From: Adiantum capillus-veneris
Taxonomy: Eukaryota; Streptophyta; Polypodiopsida; Polypodiales; Pteridaceae
Reading direction: 5' to 3'
Length of the DNA: 64,000 bases
Assembly: GCA_014529385.2 (NCBI GenBank)
Contig: CM043952.1
Location: 58,798,119-58,862,118 of the forward strand
The stretch's first letter is position 1, and each line of letters begins with the position of its first letter. The notes beneath the pieces were generated by a model, which saw only the letters and a list, made by a program, of their open reading frames with translations, was not told the origin of the DNA and searched no databases. Positions 44,230 through 54,998 of this stretch are shown piece by piece. The translations under genes were made by a program, and so were the position numbers.

Positions 44230-44438
44230 TGATTCTAGTTGAACTCAACTTAATGATTTTATCTCTTCTTATTGTTTTATAAAGTCACAGTGACTCTTTC
44301 ACTTGTTTTTATTGTACTGTTTGGTATAGTAAAATTTTGGGATGTCTTGGTTTGGTTTGAGCAGCACTATCTTTCTAAATGTTTTGTCTTTCTAATTCAT
44401 TTCACTCATTAATGTGAGTTTTGCCAAAAAAAAAAGAT
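44230..44438 (+). repeat. Dispersed repeat with A-rich tail (SINE/LINE tail copy 3)
   Basis: 44,238-44,310 matches 46,505-46,580 and the complement of 3107-3182. The part from 44,330 (TGTCTTGGTTTGGTTTGAGC, then CACTCATTAATGTGAGTTTT and ten A residues) follows the layout of 530-628 and 5620-5722. Confidence 0.5.
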
Positions 44439-44757
44439 TACATGAATAAAAAGCTTTTGACAATGAAAACCTTACAATTCATCTAATCTAAAATGCAAAG
44501 TGAAGGGTAAAATTAGATGAATTAGGTCTCCCCAATCTCAAAAAATTAAAAAGTCTTTTAAAATAGTGCATAAATGAAGGGTGAGTTTTGGAAATGACAA
44601 GACACATGAAGGTGAAAAGTCAAAAGACATATGAAGGTGTAAAGTCAAAAGACCTTTTTTGTCCATTTAAAGAGGTGGTTGACTTCACAATGTACATTTC
44701 TATTTCTCTTCTCCTTTATTTTTCTTTTAGCGTTTTCTTCTCTTTAAATTGTCCTTG

Positions 44758-44759
<2 letters not shown>

Positions 44760-44805
<46 letters not shown>
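44760..44805. repeat. (CT)n microsatellite
   Basis: About 23 units at the inner end of the left arm of the inverted repeat. Confidence 0.95.
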
Positions 44806-44806
<1 letters not shown>

Positions 44807-45004
44807 AGTTGTATCGGTCCTTCTCACGTCCACAGATAATACTGTTGAAAATCTAAGTGATTCATCATTGCCTATTGCTGCGTGCTATACACTAGTGCAC
44901 CGTTTTTGTTATTATTGAGAGAATCTTTGAATTAGAAATATATTTTAATTTTTTTGAAGCCATTAGGAATACCTTTTAAATTTTTTGAAGATAGATAAAG
45001 TAGG

Positions 45005-45228
45005 TGGTACCGATTTTGAAAAGTGGTTTATTGAAAAGAATCTATGGAGATTCCTCATGTAACTTTGAGTGGAAACGTGGAGGTGGTCTCACATACATGA
45101 GAGAGATGGGTACATTTTGAAAAGTGGTTCATTGAATGGAATCTATGGAGATCCCTCCTGTGTCTTTGAGAGGCAAAGTGGACGTGGTGGCATGTGCATG
45201 AGAGCGACTGGTACATTTTGTTGTACTT
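45005..45228. repeat. Tandem duplication, about 112-bp unit
   Basis: Two units share GATTTTGAAAAGTGG-like sequence, then AATCTATGGAGAT.CCTC, then GTGGACGTGG/GTGGAGGTGG and CATGAGAG.GA. They lie in the loop of the inverted repeat. Confidence 0.85.
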
Positions 45229-45256
45229 CATGAGATTCTACGGTGATGCGCGTGGG

Positions 45257-45258
<2 letters not shown>

Positions 45259-45303
<45 letters not shown>
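45259..45303. repeat. (GA)n microsatellite
   Basis: About 22 GA units in the loop of the inverted repeat. Confidence 0.95.
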
Positions 45304-45308
<5 letters not shown>

Positions 45309-45504
45309 GCCTTGCATTTTGCTACATGCCAGCTAGAGGACATTCACCTGTGGCAAGTGATGCAGCGCAGTGCAATAGGCTACTTGATTAGGGAGAATCT
45401 ATATACATGTTGTAGTGGGTTTTAGAAGGTCAAAGGGCCGGATGATTTTTTTTTTTTGCATTGTAGATGAGGTCAAGCAAATCAAAACCAAGGCAAGTGC
45501 GTGT

Positions 45505-45587
45505 CGACTCAAAGAATTTGCGGAGGGTGTCATGCTGCACAACTGGAAAGATAGAGAGCGATGTGTATTAGATTGCACGTGAGAGAA

Positions 45588-45638
<51 letters not shown>

Positions 45639-45930
45639 AATGGGAGTTTAAAGAGAAGAAAACGCTAAAGGAAAAATGAAGAAGAAGAGAAACACAAAAA
45701 TTGACCAATGGAAAGTAGTCCACCTCTTTATATGAAGGAAAAAGGTCTTTAACTTTTTGCTTCATATGTCTTTTGACTTTCCATCTTCATGTGTATTTTC
45801 ATTTCCTAAACTCACCCTTCATTTACGCACTTAAGATGTTTTGAAAGAATTTTTATTTATCTAAGACTTCAAACATTTGCAGAGGGTGTCATGCTGCACA
45901 ACTGGGAATAAAGAGAGCGATGTTGTGTGT

Positions 45931-45962
<32 letters not shown>
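45505..45962. repeat. Direct repeat ending in (GA)n tracts
   Basis: GGAGGGTGTCATGCTGCACA with flanks at about 45,520 recurs at about 45,882 as AGAGGGTGTCATGCTGCACA. Both copies continue with CAACTGG, GAGAGCGATGT and then a (GA)n tract (45,591-45,636 and 45,932-45,962). Confidence 0.85.
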
Positions 45963-45966
<4 letters not shown>

Positions 45967-46254
45967 GTATCTACTAACAAGGTGAAGAAATGGAGTGAAG
46001 GGTAGCCTTGCGTAGTGAGGAAATCAAAAGGGTAATCGGGGGTCGAGTGTGCATAGGCAGCTATGGCGAAAGGGGGGATGGCGTTGCACATTTTGCATGA
46101 TGGCAACTGAGCTATGCCCCTCTCTCTGTCTCTCTCTTGTTTCTTCGCAAAGGAGGCTATGGCAAAGTGAGAAGTAGAGACATTTTCAATTTTTTTGCGA
46201 GTTCCTAGAGTAGCTCTACGAGTTTGTCTCCATGGTGCACATGACAACCAGGGT

Positions 46255-46345
46255 CGCATCCTCACATGGCTTGACTTCTCTTGCATTCTATTCTTTTCAC
46301 ATGCTAAGTTGAAGCCTCACCTTGCATAGTTCTAATAAATTATAT
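46255..46345 (-). repeat. Microsatellite-anchored repeat, copy 5
   Basis: The minus strand reads GAACTATGCAAGGTGAGGCT, then an AGAATAGAATGCAAGAGAAG block, then TCAAGCCATGTGAGG. An (AT)n tract lies beside its AACTATG end (46,335-46,358). Confidence 0.75.
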
Positions 46346-46358
46346 ATATATATATAAT

Positions 46359-46790
46359 GGGAAGAAAAACTGGTCAAATATATGAGAACTTAGTTCAAAA
46401 ATCCTAAAATCTCAAAACTTTTACTAATATTTTTGGTTTACTTCTTTCAAGAAGGAAACTGGGCTGCTTAATAAAAGAGACATTCCGAACAATGCTTTAC
46501 CTTGTATATAATTCTAGTTAAATTGACCTGAATGATTTTATTACTTTCTTGTTGTCTTAGAAAGCCACCGTGACCCTTTCATTTGTTTTATTTTTTGGAT
46601 TACATAAGGAGTCCTTAGTGAAGGGTGGAATTTTGGATGCAAATCTGGGCCATTGGAAAAAGCTTGTCAATTAATGCCACATGAAGAGCTAATGATAATT
46701 TTAAGTTACTTTTTATAGGGCCTTTTGAGAGGGCGTTGACATTTGTGTACCTCTATCTAGGAGGGGCATTGAGTTTTGTGTCAAACGTTA
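46359..46790 (+). repeat. Dispersed repeat mosaic
   Basis: Successive parts match 3285-3375, the complement of 3107-3182, and 5860-6060, all described above. It is the most continuous version of this repeat in the window and could serve as its reference. Confidence 0.65.
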
Positions 46791-47224
46791 TTTTTTATGC
46801 CCTTGAAATATATATTGTAATGTAAATAGTTCACTGTCAAAAAAAGCATAATATTGTATTCTAACACTACATTAGGAGAAAGTTGGACTCACTTTTGGGC
46901 AGTTCTAGAGAAAGAGTGGTGCTCAACCAATGAGGAAGAGGCTAACGTTACGTTGAGAATCGACATTTTGGAGCCAAGCTCTTCTAGAAAAAAGGGAGAA
47001 AATATTATTTCTGTTCATCAAATTGCACAATTTCATGCTTTCAAGGCACAAATGTCATAAGTCGTACTAACTTTGTACCACCGAATTTGAAAACTTTCAT
47101 TGAAGACTCTATCTAGTATCTATGTTCCCGCCCAAATATGACTTTGAGTAGCTCTACTTTCCTCTCAAAACTTCTTCCCATTTTTATATTTGCACTAACC
47201 TTTCTGTGTATTCTAGTGCACACC

Positions 47225-48077
47225 ATGACTACTTCTCGAAGGCCTAGCACTACCATTGACTTTGTTAGCATTTTTAACAGTTATACTATAGATGATCAAG
47301 CATGGATACCATCTCAAATAATTATCGAAAGTTAGGTTCTACTGCAAACTATAAGGAGGAAGAGGAGGCAACGCAATGATTTTGTGAAGGCTTTCAAGGG
47401 ACAAGTTAAAGAGTTTAAAGTGCATGCACAAAGCAAGTGGGTGAAAGAGGTCCTCATACAACATGCTTTCCAGCATGCAGACTTAAGGTTGCAAACATCT
47501 CCTCCAAGTTTTTCCACGGCATCGACCCAACTTATTTTGAGCATCTCACTTAGTGTATGATTATATTCAAAGGTTAAGTGCTGGATATTATCTTTGGTAT
47601 GCTTCGAATATTTATCCATCGAATAGGACGGATTGGCAACCAGCTGAGAGCATAGTTTGGATTTTCGCCGCTTTCCATGCATTTATTGGCGAGCAAATGT
47701 ACCCCAGAAGACAACACAAGAAACTTATAGATAATGGAATATTCTTTTATGATATGTCATATTTGGAACCGAGAACTTCCTTTGGTTGGGGTCGTGTAAC
47801 TCCTTTGTCACTTCCATCCTTTGTCAGCAAGGATTGGTCTCTGCGAGCTTCACAAACTAGTGAAAGCGTTAGGAATAGGTTGTTTCAGGATATACAAAAT
47901 TCCCTCAAGTATTCAATTGCCACAAAAATAGTTTGGCTCGCACTATTTATGCCTCTTGAAGTGTTTGTAGATTTCTTCTTCAATGAGCAAATAAGAACTA
48001 CCGCAACAATGTTCATTTACAAGTTTGAGAGCTGTTTGGACTTTTTAGATGATAATTGGGATAGGAAACAGTCGTAG
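47225..48077 (+). pseudogene. Unrecognised gene family U1, copy 2
   Basis: The ATG at 47,225 gives MTTSRRPSTT, IDDQAWIPSQ, then (after a stop at 47,333) VKAFKGQVKEFKVHAQSKW, VLIQHAFQHADLRLQTSPPS. A different frame from about 47,500 gives GIDPTYFEHL, LSAGYYLWYASNIYPSNRTD, NGIFFYDMSYLEP, LFQDIQNSLKYSIATK and LDFLDDNWDRKQS, ending at 48,077. The blocks align in order with copy 1 (27,702-28,560), without the intron suggested there. It ends where copy 1 continues for another 185 residues, so it is 3'-truncated. Function unknown. Confidence 0.55.
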
Positions 48078-49384
48078 GGCAAAATCTGTATTTCGCAAAA
48101 GAAGTTCATAATTTGCAGGTTCATTATAAGCTCTTGAAATTTCATAGTGTCGTTTTACTATTCTAGATAGCATCTTCTTAGTGGACAGCTTATTCCACTC
48201 AACCAAGATACATAGTCTAGCCTCGAGAACAAACCTTTATCAATGGAGCTCTACTTTCGAGACATCCTACTTATTATGATAGAGACAATGTCAAGCAAAA
48301 CTCTTGCACAGCTCAGGGTAGATCTTACATGTGAAGAACTTTCACTTTTTTCAGAATTGTATGCATTTAGTCTCAACAATAGAAATGTGCTTAATAAATG
48401 GATGAATTTTGATTTTCTTTAATACATTAAGACATAGAATCTAACTCTTTCTTCTTCTCACATTCCAAGACACAAGGAGAAAACAACATTGTCCAAGGAG
48501 TCACTCTCAAATACACTTCACTTAATTGCTTCCACCGGAAGCTAGGTCACATACCTTGTGCACGCAATGAGCTTTGATGCCATGAAAACCATGATGTACT
48601 CTTCAAAATGACTAATACAGAGACATTTTGTGCCGCTCAAACAATGTTTAAAAAATGTACACTTTTCATTGTCTCAAAACTTTACAAAATGTGTTATTTC
48701 TGTCAAGATGTATACAAGTTATTGCTCCCTTTCCCTGCTACTGCTCCCGTGTCCTCTCCCTCGTTTGGTTCCAGTAGTCCCTTGTCCTCTCCATTGGTTG
48801 CTTCCACTCGTCCCCTGCCCTCTCCCCCGGTTGTTTTGCTGCCACTACTCCCCTGACCTCTTCCCCAGTTTTGCTGCTACTTTTGCCTCGAGGGACGCTG
48901 GTCTCAAACATTCTTTCACGTCGTTCAAAATCATGGGCCTCTTCGATGGCTTCCCATGCATCTTGCACCTGTGAAGCTTCCCTCTGTTCTTGCTCTTGCG
49001 ACTGACATGTAGCCCATTCCTCTACTTTTGTAGTGTTCGCATAATATTGATTTATTGCTTCTTACATGTTTTGAACCTCCTCTTGAGTCTAATTGTAGTG
49101 CTGCATCATTTTGTCATTGCGAGCCTATTTGAACTCCTCATATCTTGCCCCTTCCTCTCTTGTATGTCTGTTTACCGAGATTATAATATGTTGGATGGCC
49201 ATTACAGAAAAATGTCCCACATTGTTGCAGGTGTAGTTATGTAATTGAAGTTCCTGTAGAAGTGTGATAATAGGAAAGTAAGTAAATATGTTGCTTCTTT
49301 TAGTACAAACACCACACCAAGAGGACCAAGGGTTGTGAGGATGCTGGCAGAATCCAAATTTATGCGACCATCTCAAGTAGCAAA
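48078..49384. other. Spacer with low-complexity block
   Basis: At 48,735-48,890 a C-rich block repeats CCTCTCC..GGTTG.TTCCA..G..CCC about four times. On the minus strand it reads as an ERTRDxW-like repeat with no known domain. The rest holds no recognisable gene. Gypsy sequence may begin before 49,385, but no gag is readable there. Confidence 0.45.
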
Positions 49385-50218
49385 ATGCATACTCAATATA
49401 AAGGTTTTGGGTTGACGTTAGAAGGGATTGCTTTGATTTGGTTTCAACCTTTGAACAACCTGGAATTCCCAAGCATGGATCAACTTCTCCAAGAATTTGC
49501 GGAGGAATTCTCAAAGAGAGGAATCAAGCATAACATTGTCTCCCAGACCTATACATTTAGACAAAAGGAGAAGGAAAAAGTGAAGGAAGCCTCGCTTCAT
49601 TTCAAGAAATACATAGAAAGATGCCCTGCTTAAGAACTACCTCAGGAAGGATTGCCAAATGGCACTCTCAAAAAGGACTTGCACTTGAAGGCATGTGTAG
49701 ATTTTGAGCACGTCACAAAAGACTCGCGTTGTATTTGGTAGATAATTTTAAGGAATATGGAGAGGTGACCCAAGACACAGATCAAGGAATGAGTAGCACC
49801 TCTTTGACCACTAGTGAGTCCACAATGAAATTGGGCGGGCAAAACCCAACGATGTCAAACGTTGATCAAATGATCAAAGAAGTGATCATAAGGATGAATT
49901 AAGGAAACAGGACAAACCCAAACACACGACGACCACCCACCCAAAAATGTGACACTTGTGGAGGAGATCATCCAACTCAATGGTGCAACCTTCAACAGAG
50001 GCCGGGATTAAACATATCGTGAGTACTGAAGTGGTGTGCTACTGAACAAAAATGGACAAACCATGAAACCCATGACTATTTCTATAATAGGAACTATGTT
50101 AGAGAAAGACAATACCGACCACATGGAGGGCAACAATTTCCACCCCCTCCAAGATACCAAGTAGGGCCAAATAACGCAATCCAAGGGCAAGAAAAAACTC
50201 AACATGTGTTGGGGAATC
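49385..50218 (+). pseudogene. gag: Gypsy gag, 5' half (split by a copia element)
   Basis: GLTLEGIALIWFQPL, FPSMDQLLQEFAEEFSKRG and LHFKKYIERCP form the capsid region of a plant gypsy gag. A zinc knuckle CDTCGGDHPTQWC (CX2CX3HX4C) lies at about 49,950-49,990. Several stops interrupt it. It is cut at 50,218 by the copia element and resumes at 55,771. Confidence 0.75.
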
Positions 50219-50987
50219 TGTTAGGAAATAAGACATTGCTAAATAGGTAATTGAGTAGATTACTTAATGGAGAGAGACAAATTTACATACATGAGATTAT
50301 AGAGTGTAGAGAGAGAGAGAGAGAGTACACACGATATACGTGGTTCCCCCAATGTGGGCTACGTCCATGAGAAAGCAACCACTCAATGGCTTTAGTACTT
50401 CAAAACAAGAGGTAGTTTACAAAGGGATTATACCCTTTTGGAGCTCCCGCCTTGCTTCACTCTCACCACCTCACACCCACCTTATTGCATCAACTTCACA
50501 CTCTAAAATGTGTGTAGAAATGGCCTCCTTTTATAGGCCAAAAGGGATGCCCTCTCTCATGAGAGGCAACCATGTGTAGCCGCCCTTGTGTAGATAAGTC
50601 CAAACCGGACCCTTCAATCCCCCCATGTGTGGCTGCCCTTGAGACGACAAGTCCGCTTTTGAATTCCGCCACCGGCCATTGACTTCCGACCACCGGCCAC
50701 CGGCCAACCAGCCAACCGACCGATCATTTTTCGACCACTTTTTGGCCCGCCGTCCGGCCATAATATTCCAGCCGAAAGGAATATTCTGGCGAAGAGAAAA
50801 AAAAGTATGGGGGACTTCTGCCCTCGAGGCCCCTAAAGTTGCCCCTGATTTTTGGCCGTGAAAATTTTGGTTTCGGGCGAGTGATTTTCCTTCATGCACG
50901 ATGGCTTCTCCTCATAATGGGGGCCTTACAAATGTGCGCTTTTACCACAGAAAATTACAAGGGATAAATAAGACTCCATACTTAACA
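50219..50987 (-). repeat. 3' LTR of the copia element
   Basis: On the minus strand it begins TGTTAAGTATGGAG and ends CTTATTTCCTAACA. It includes a short (GA)n tract and the repeated phrase CCGGCCA at 50,660-50,715. It differs from the 5' LTR at scattered positions, so the insertion is not recent. Confidence 0.92.
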
Positions 50988-51000
50988 ATCTCCCACTTGG
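50988..51000 (-). promoter_or_regulatory. Polypurine tract
   Basis: CCAAGTGGGAGAT on the minus strand directly before the 3' LTR, the plus-strand primer of reverse transcription. It is identical beside the LTR at 63,517. Confidence 0.8.
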
Positions 51001-51047
51001 AGACTGATCTCCAAACTAAACTTGTGACTGCTTTCCATCGTGGATTC

Positions 51048-52011
51048 TTATCCTTGAATTCCGATTGAAGATGAGCTAAAGCTCAACTTCTCCTTGTTGA
51101 CCACCTTTGTAAACATGTCTGCAGGATTTTCACTTGTATGCACCTTTCCTAGCTTTAGTTGTCCCTCTTCCAAAAGAGTGCGTATGAAGTGATATCTCAA
51201 CTCAATGTTCTTTGTCCTTGAATGAAAGGCCGAGTTCTTTGCAAGATGGATAGCGCTTTGGCTATCACTCTAAAAGACACAATTGTCTTGTTTGAATCCA
51301 AGCTCTTCTAAGAATCTGTGAAGCCACAAAATTTCTTTGCTTGCCTCCGTCATTGCTACATACTCTGCTTCCGTGGTTGAAAGTGAGACCACTTTCTGCA
51401 GCTTTGAAGCCCAGCTTATTGCTGTGCCTCCAACCGTGAACACATAGCCAGTAGTGATCCTTCGAGTATCTTTGTCACCTGCCATATCTGCATCAGCATA
51501 CCCTTCTAGAAAAATATCAGTTCCTCCAAAATACAAAGCATTTGTTGTTGTCCCTTTAGATAGCTAAGTATCCACTTCACAGCTTGCTAGTGTTCTTTAC
51601 CTGGGTTGTCCATGAACCTACTCACAACTCCCACTGCATGTGAAATATCTGGCCTTGTCTAGACCATAGCATACATTAGAGAACCTACCGCTGCAGCATA
51701 TGGAACTTTAGACATATCTAGGATATCTCCTCTTGTGTCTTTGGACACATATCCTTTGTTAGTTTAAAGTGACCAGCCAAAGGTGTAGAAACAGGTTTTG
51801 CATTTTGCATTGCAAACCTTTCTAGTACTTTCTTGATGTAATCCTCTTTAGATAGCTTTATTGTCTTCTTCGTCCTGTCCCTTTATATTTTCATACCAAG
51901 TATCCTCTTTGCAGCACCTAAATCTTTCATTGAAAAACATTTAGACATCTCCTCTTTTAGGTCTTTGATGTCCTACATGTTAGCACTTGCAATCAACATG
52001 TCATCAACATA
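51048..52011 (-). pseudogene. pol: Copia RT C-terminal part and RNase H
   Basis: YVDDMLIAS (52,011 downward) holds the catalytic Asp pair. Then come KDLGAAKRILGMKI, PYAAAVGSLMYAM, stop, TRPDISHAVGVVSRF, and the RNase H segment 51,536-51,270 with [37 protein letters not shown] and [17 protein letters not shown]. The final part to a TAA at 51,048 includes NPADMFTK. At least four stops interrupt it. Confidence 0.88.
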
Positions 52012-52603
52012 ACATTAGGATGATGAATTTCCCATCTCCCAAATTCTTCGTGTAGACGCAATGATCCGAGTTGCATCTTGTGAATCCATGATCCAACATC
52101 CATCGATCAAACTTCAAGTACCATTGTCTCGATGCTTGCTTTAATCCATACAAGCTTTTCTTTAATCTGCAAACCATTTTCTCCTTACCTTTTACTTCAT
52201 ACCCCTTTGGTTGAAGCATGTAGATTTCCTCCTCTAAGTCACCGTGAGGGAATGCCGTATTTACATCCATTTGCTCGAGATTTAAATCATGAGCAGCCAC
52301 AAGGCTTAAGACAAGCATAATTGAGTTCATTTTTACAACAGGAGAAAATATTTCATTGAATTCCATACCTTTCTTTTGAGAAAACCCTTTTACCACAAGC
52401 CTAGACTTGTACCTTTTCTTCCCACCTTCTTCTTCCTTCACTTTGTACACCCATTTGTTTTGAAGTGCCCACTTACCTTTAGGAAACTCAACCAACTCCC
52501 ATGTTTGGTTGAGATGTAGTGAGTCTATCTCCACTTGCATGCTCTTTGTTCATTCTTCTTTGGATTCATGTTGCGTAGCTTCTTCGTATGATTTCGGCTC
52601 TCC
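52004..52603 (-). pseudogene. pol: Copia RT N-terminal part
   Basis: After a stop at the integrase boundary, ASGEPKSYEEA leads (past one TGA at a Trp position) to MQVEIDSLHLNQTWELVEFP, NKWVYKVKEEEGGKKRYKS, VVKGFSQKKGMEFNEIFSPV, LNLEQMDVNTAFPHGDLEEE and YGLKQASRQWY. A one-base loss just before YVDD at about 52,012 ends the frame with MLC and a stop. Confidence 0.92.
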
Positions 52604-52609
52604 AGAAGC

Positions 52610-53443
52610 TCAGATCAAGAGATGGTTGAAGGAAGGAACAAACATTTTTGGAGGTGTACTTGCTCTTGTAGATCTTCGGGGAATAGGTTGAGGCTCCTCA
52701 ATTAGTTTACGTTGTTGCACAGCCCCCGTTGCGGTTCTTGAGTCTTCACCGTCCTCAAGCTCCATATACTCATCACCTGTTTCTTTTGTTTGTTTTCTTT
52801 CCAAGTAATCTTTGTACATATTTTGTTTGTTAAAAATTACATCCCTACTCCTTAAAATTTTACCATCTTCAAGATTCCATAGGTGATACCCAAAGTCACC
52901 TTCTCCATAGCCAATGAAGAAACACTTTTTGGACTTTGCATCTAGCTTTGATCTTAGGCTTCTATCTATGTGCATGAAAGCCTCACACCCAAACACTTTG
53001 AGAAATGCATAATTCACCGGTTTACCTGTCCATGCCTCTTCTCGAACTCCCCCATCCAATTCCGTTGAGGGTGACCGATTGATTAAGTAGACAAACGTAC
53101 TTATAGCTTCCGCCCAAAGCTCAAGCGGTAGACCTGCATGTAGCCGCATGCTTCGTGCTCGCTCCATGATTGTTCTGTTCATCCTTTCTAAAATCCCATT
53201 TTGTTGAGGTGTCCTTGGGGTTGTCCTTTGTCTCCGAATGCCATTGCTAGCACAAAAGCTTTCAAAATCTTGGCTGCAATATTCACCTCCATTGTCAAAT
53301 CTAAGGTATGTAACCTTGGTACCTATTTCATTCTCCACAAAGGCTTTCCACCTTTGAAATATGGAAAATACATTGGACTTATTCTTCATGACATAAATCC
53401 ATGTTTTTCTAGTCGCATCGTCTATGAATATTACATAGTACAA
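52610..53443 (-). pseudogene. pol: Copia integrase
   Basis: YYVIFIDDATRKTWIYVMK holds the first catalytic Asp and LRFDNGGEYCSQDFESFC the second. TPQQNGILERMNRTIMERAR includes the catalytic Glu. The C-terminal GKPVNYAFLKVFGCEAFMHI and KCFFIGYGEGDFGYHLWN blocks are present. It ends in a TGA after FNHLLI. It is the best-preserved domain of this element. Confidence 0.93.
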
Positions 53444-54921
53444 TGATCCACCAAGTGATGGTGTACTTGCAGGACCCCAAACATCAAAATGAACCAGCTC
53501 AAGTTTTTTTTTCTTTCATTTTCTAATTTTTGAAATTTTACCCTCTTTTGTTTACCATAAACACAATCTTCACAGAACTCTAAGTCCACTTCTTTCAAAC
53601 CTAGCAAAAGCTGCTTTGTTTGAAGAATTTGCATTCCTTTCGCATTCATATGCCCAAGCCCGTAGTGCCACACCGCACTGTCAACATCTGTAGTTTCTGC
53701 ACAGGTTGAAGGTTGCGTGCTCATAGTACACAAGTAAAGTGTACCAACCTTTTTTCCCTTGGCAACCACCAAAGATCCCTTTGAGATCTTCCACCGTTTG
53801 ATTACAAATGAAATGTTGTGACCTTCATCATCCAATTTTCTTGTAGAGATCTTTTTTTTTTGAAGAAAAGGAACATGCCTAACATCTTTAAGCTTCCATT
53901 CATTTCCATTAGCAGTTTTGACAGAAACTGTACCTTTGCTAACAATCTCACAAGCTTCATCATCTCCGAAGTATACATACCCAAAATTACCTTTGGTGTA
54001 ATCTTGGAAATGTTGCTTGTGTGGTGTCGCATGGAATGAAGCCGTGGAATCTACTATCCAGGAATTAGACACATTTTCTAATGAGAGAATTAGAGCATCT
54101 TGAGCTACTTTACCTGCCACATTGGCCTCCGATGTTGGCTTGTTCTCTTGAGACTCAGTCTCTTTCTTCTTCTTAGACCAGCAATCCTTCTTGACATGGC
54201 CCTTCTTGCCGCAGTTCCAACATTCAAGAACTGACTTTGTGCGTGACTTTCTCCGTCTTGAGCGATCACGACCCTTTTGGTTTTTGAACCTCTCCTTAGG
54301 CCTTCCTCTTGTTTCCACTGATAGTGCAGCACTTGATGATTCTCCTGTGCTTCTCCTTCGTATTTCCTCGCTTAGGAGAACACCCATAGCATCATCAAAC
54401 TTAAGAGTATTTATGCCAGAAATAGAATTACTTACAGCCATCACAAAGTTGTCCCAACTATCCGGTAGAGATGATAGTATAAGGAGAGCTCGCACTTCCT
54501 CATCGAAATTGATTTTCACTGATCGAAGTTGACTTATGCTTGTGTTAAAGTCAATTAGGTGTTCTGCAACTACACCATTCTCTGCCATCTTTAGATTGAA
54601 CAACCGCTTCATAAGAAATACCTTATTGGATGCCCATGGTTTCTCGTAGAAGTCGTCAAGTGACTTCATCAAGTCCTTCTTGGTCTTCATCTCTGAAACG
54701 TTGAAGGCCACCGTTGATGCCAAGCTTAACCGGATTGTTCCCAGTGCCTTTCAATCAAGGACAATCCATGCTTCATCTTCCATCATCGTGGGCTTCTTTG
54801 CAAGACCGCTTAGTGGCAAATAGAGGTCGTTCTGGTAGAGATAGTCTTCAATCAGCATCTTCCAATGTTGGTAGTTTTTGCCGTTGAACTTCTCAATCAT
54901 GAGCTTCCCTTCCTCCGCCAT
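53431..54921 (-). pseudogene. gag: Copia gag and protease
   Basis: The ATG at 54,921 (MAEEGKLMIEKFNGKNY) is in frame with the 430-codon stretch below. One TGA at about 54,752 falls before KALGTIRLSLAS, where an Arg CGA is likely ancestral. Gag continues with KDLMKSLDDFYEKPWASNK, LILSSLPDSWDNFVMAV and the zinc knuckle CWNCGKKGHVKKDC. The protease has SWIVDSTASFHATPHK, with T for the usual G after Asp-Ser, and VWHYGLGHMNAKGMQIL starts the integrase zinc domain. A frame change near 53,490 separates it from the integrase frame. Confidence 0.9.
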
Positions 54922-54980
54922 AACTCCCACTTAATTCAAGGAATCCTTTCCTTGAGATAACTTAGCTACAAGCAAACCTT

Positions 54981-54992
54981 GCTCTGATACCA
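54981..54992 (-). promoter_or_regulatory. Copia primer-binding site
   Basis: TGGTATCAGAGC on the minus strand, complementary to the 3' end of plant initiator methionine tRNA, 6 bases inside the 5' LTR. Confidence 0.92.
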
Positions 54993-54998
54993 ATTGTT

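Larger units (their letters stand above)
44520..45865. repeat. Large inverted repeat with (CT)/(GA) arms
   Basis: 44,560-44,805 is complementary to 45,591-45,850: GAAGGGTGAGTTTTGGAAATG against CATTTCCTAAACTCACCCTTC, AAGTCAAAAGACATATGAAG against its complement, and TTTAGCGTTTTCTTCTCTTT against AAAGAGAAGAAAACGCTAAA. The arms of about 280 bases end inward in (CT)n and (GA)n tracts that also pair. The roughly 800-base loop holds another (GA)n tract and a tandem duplication. Confidence 0.85.
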
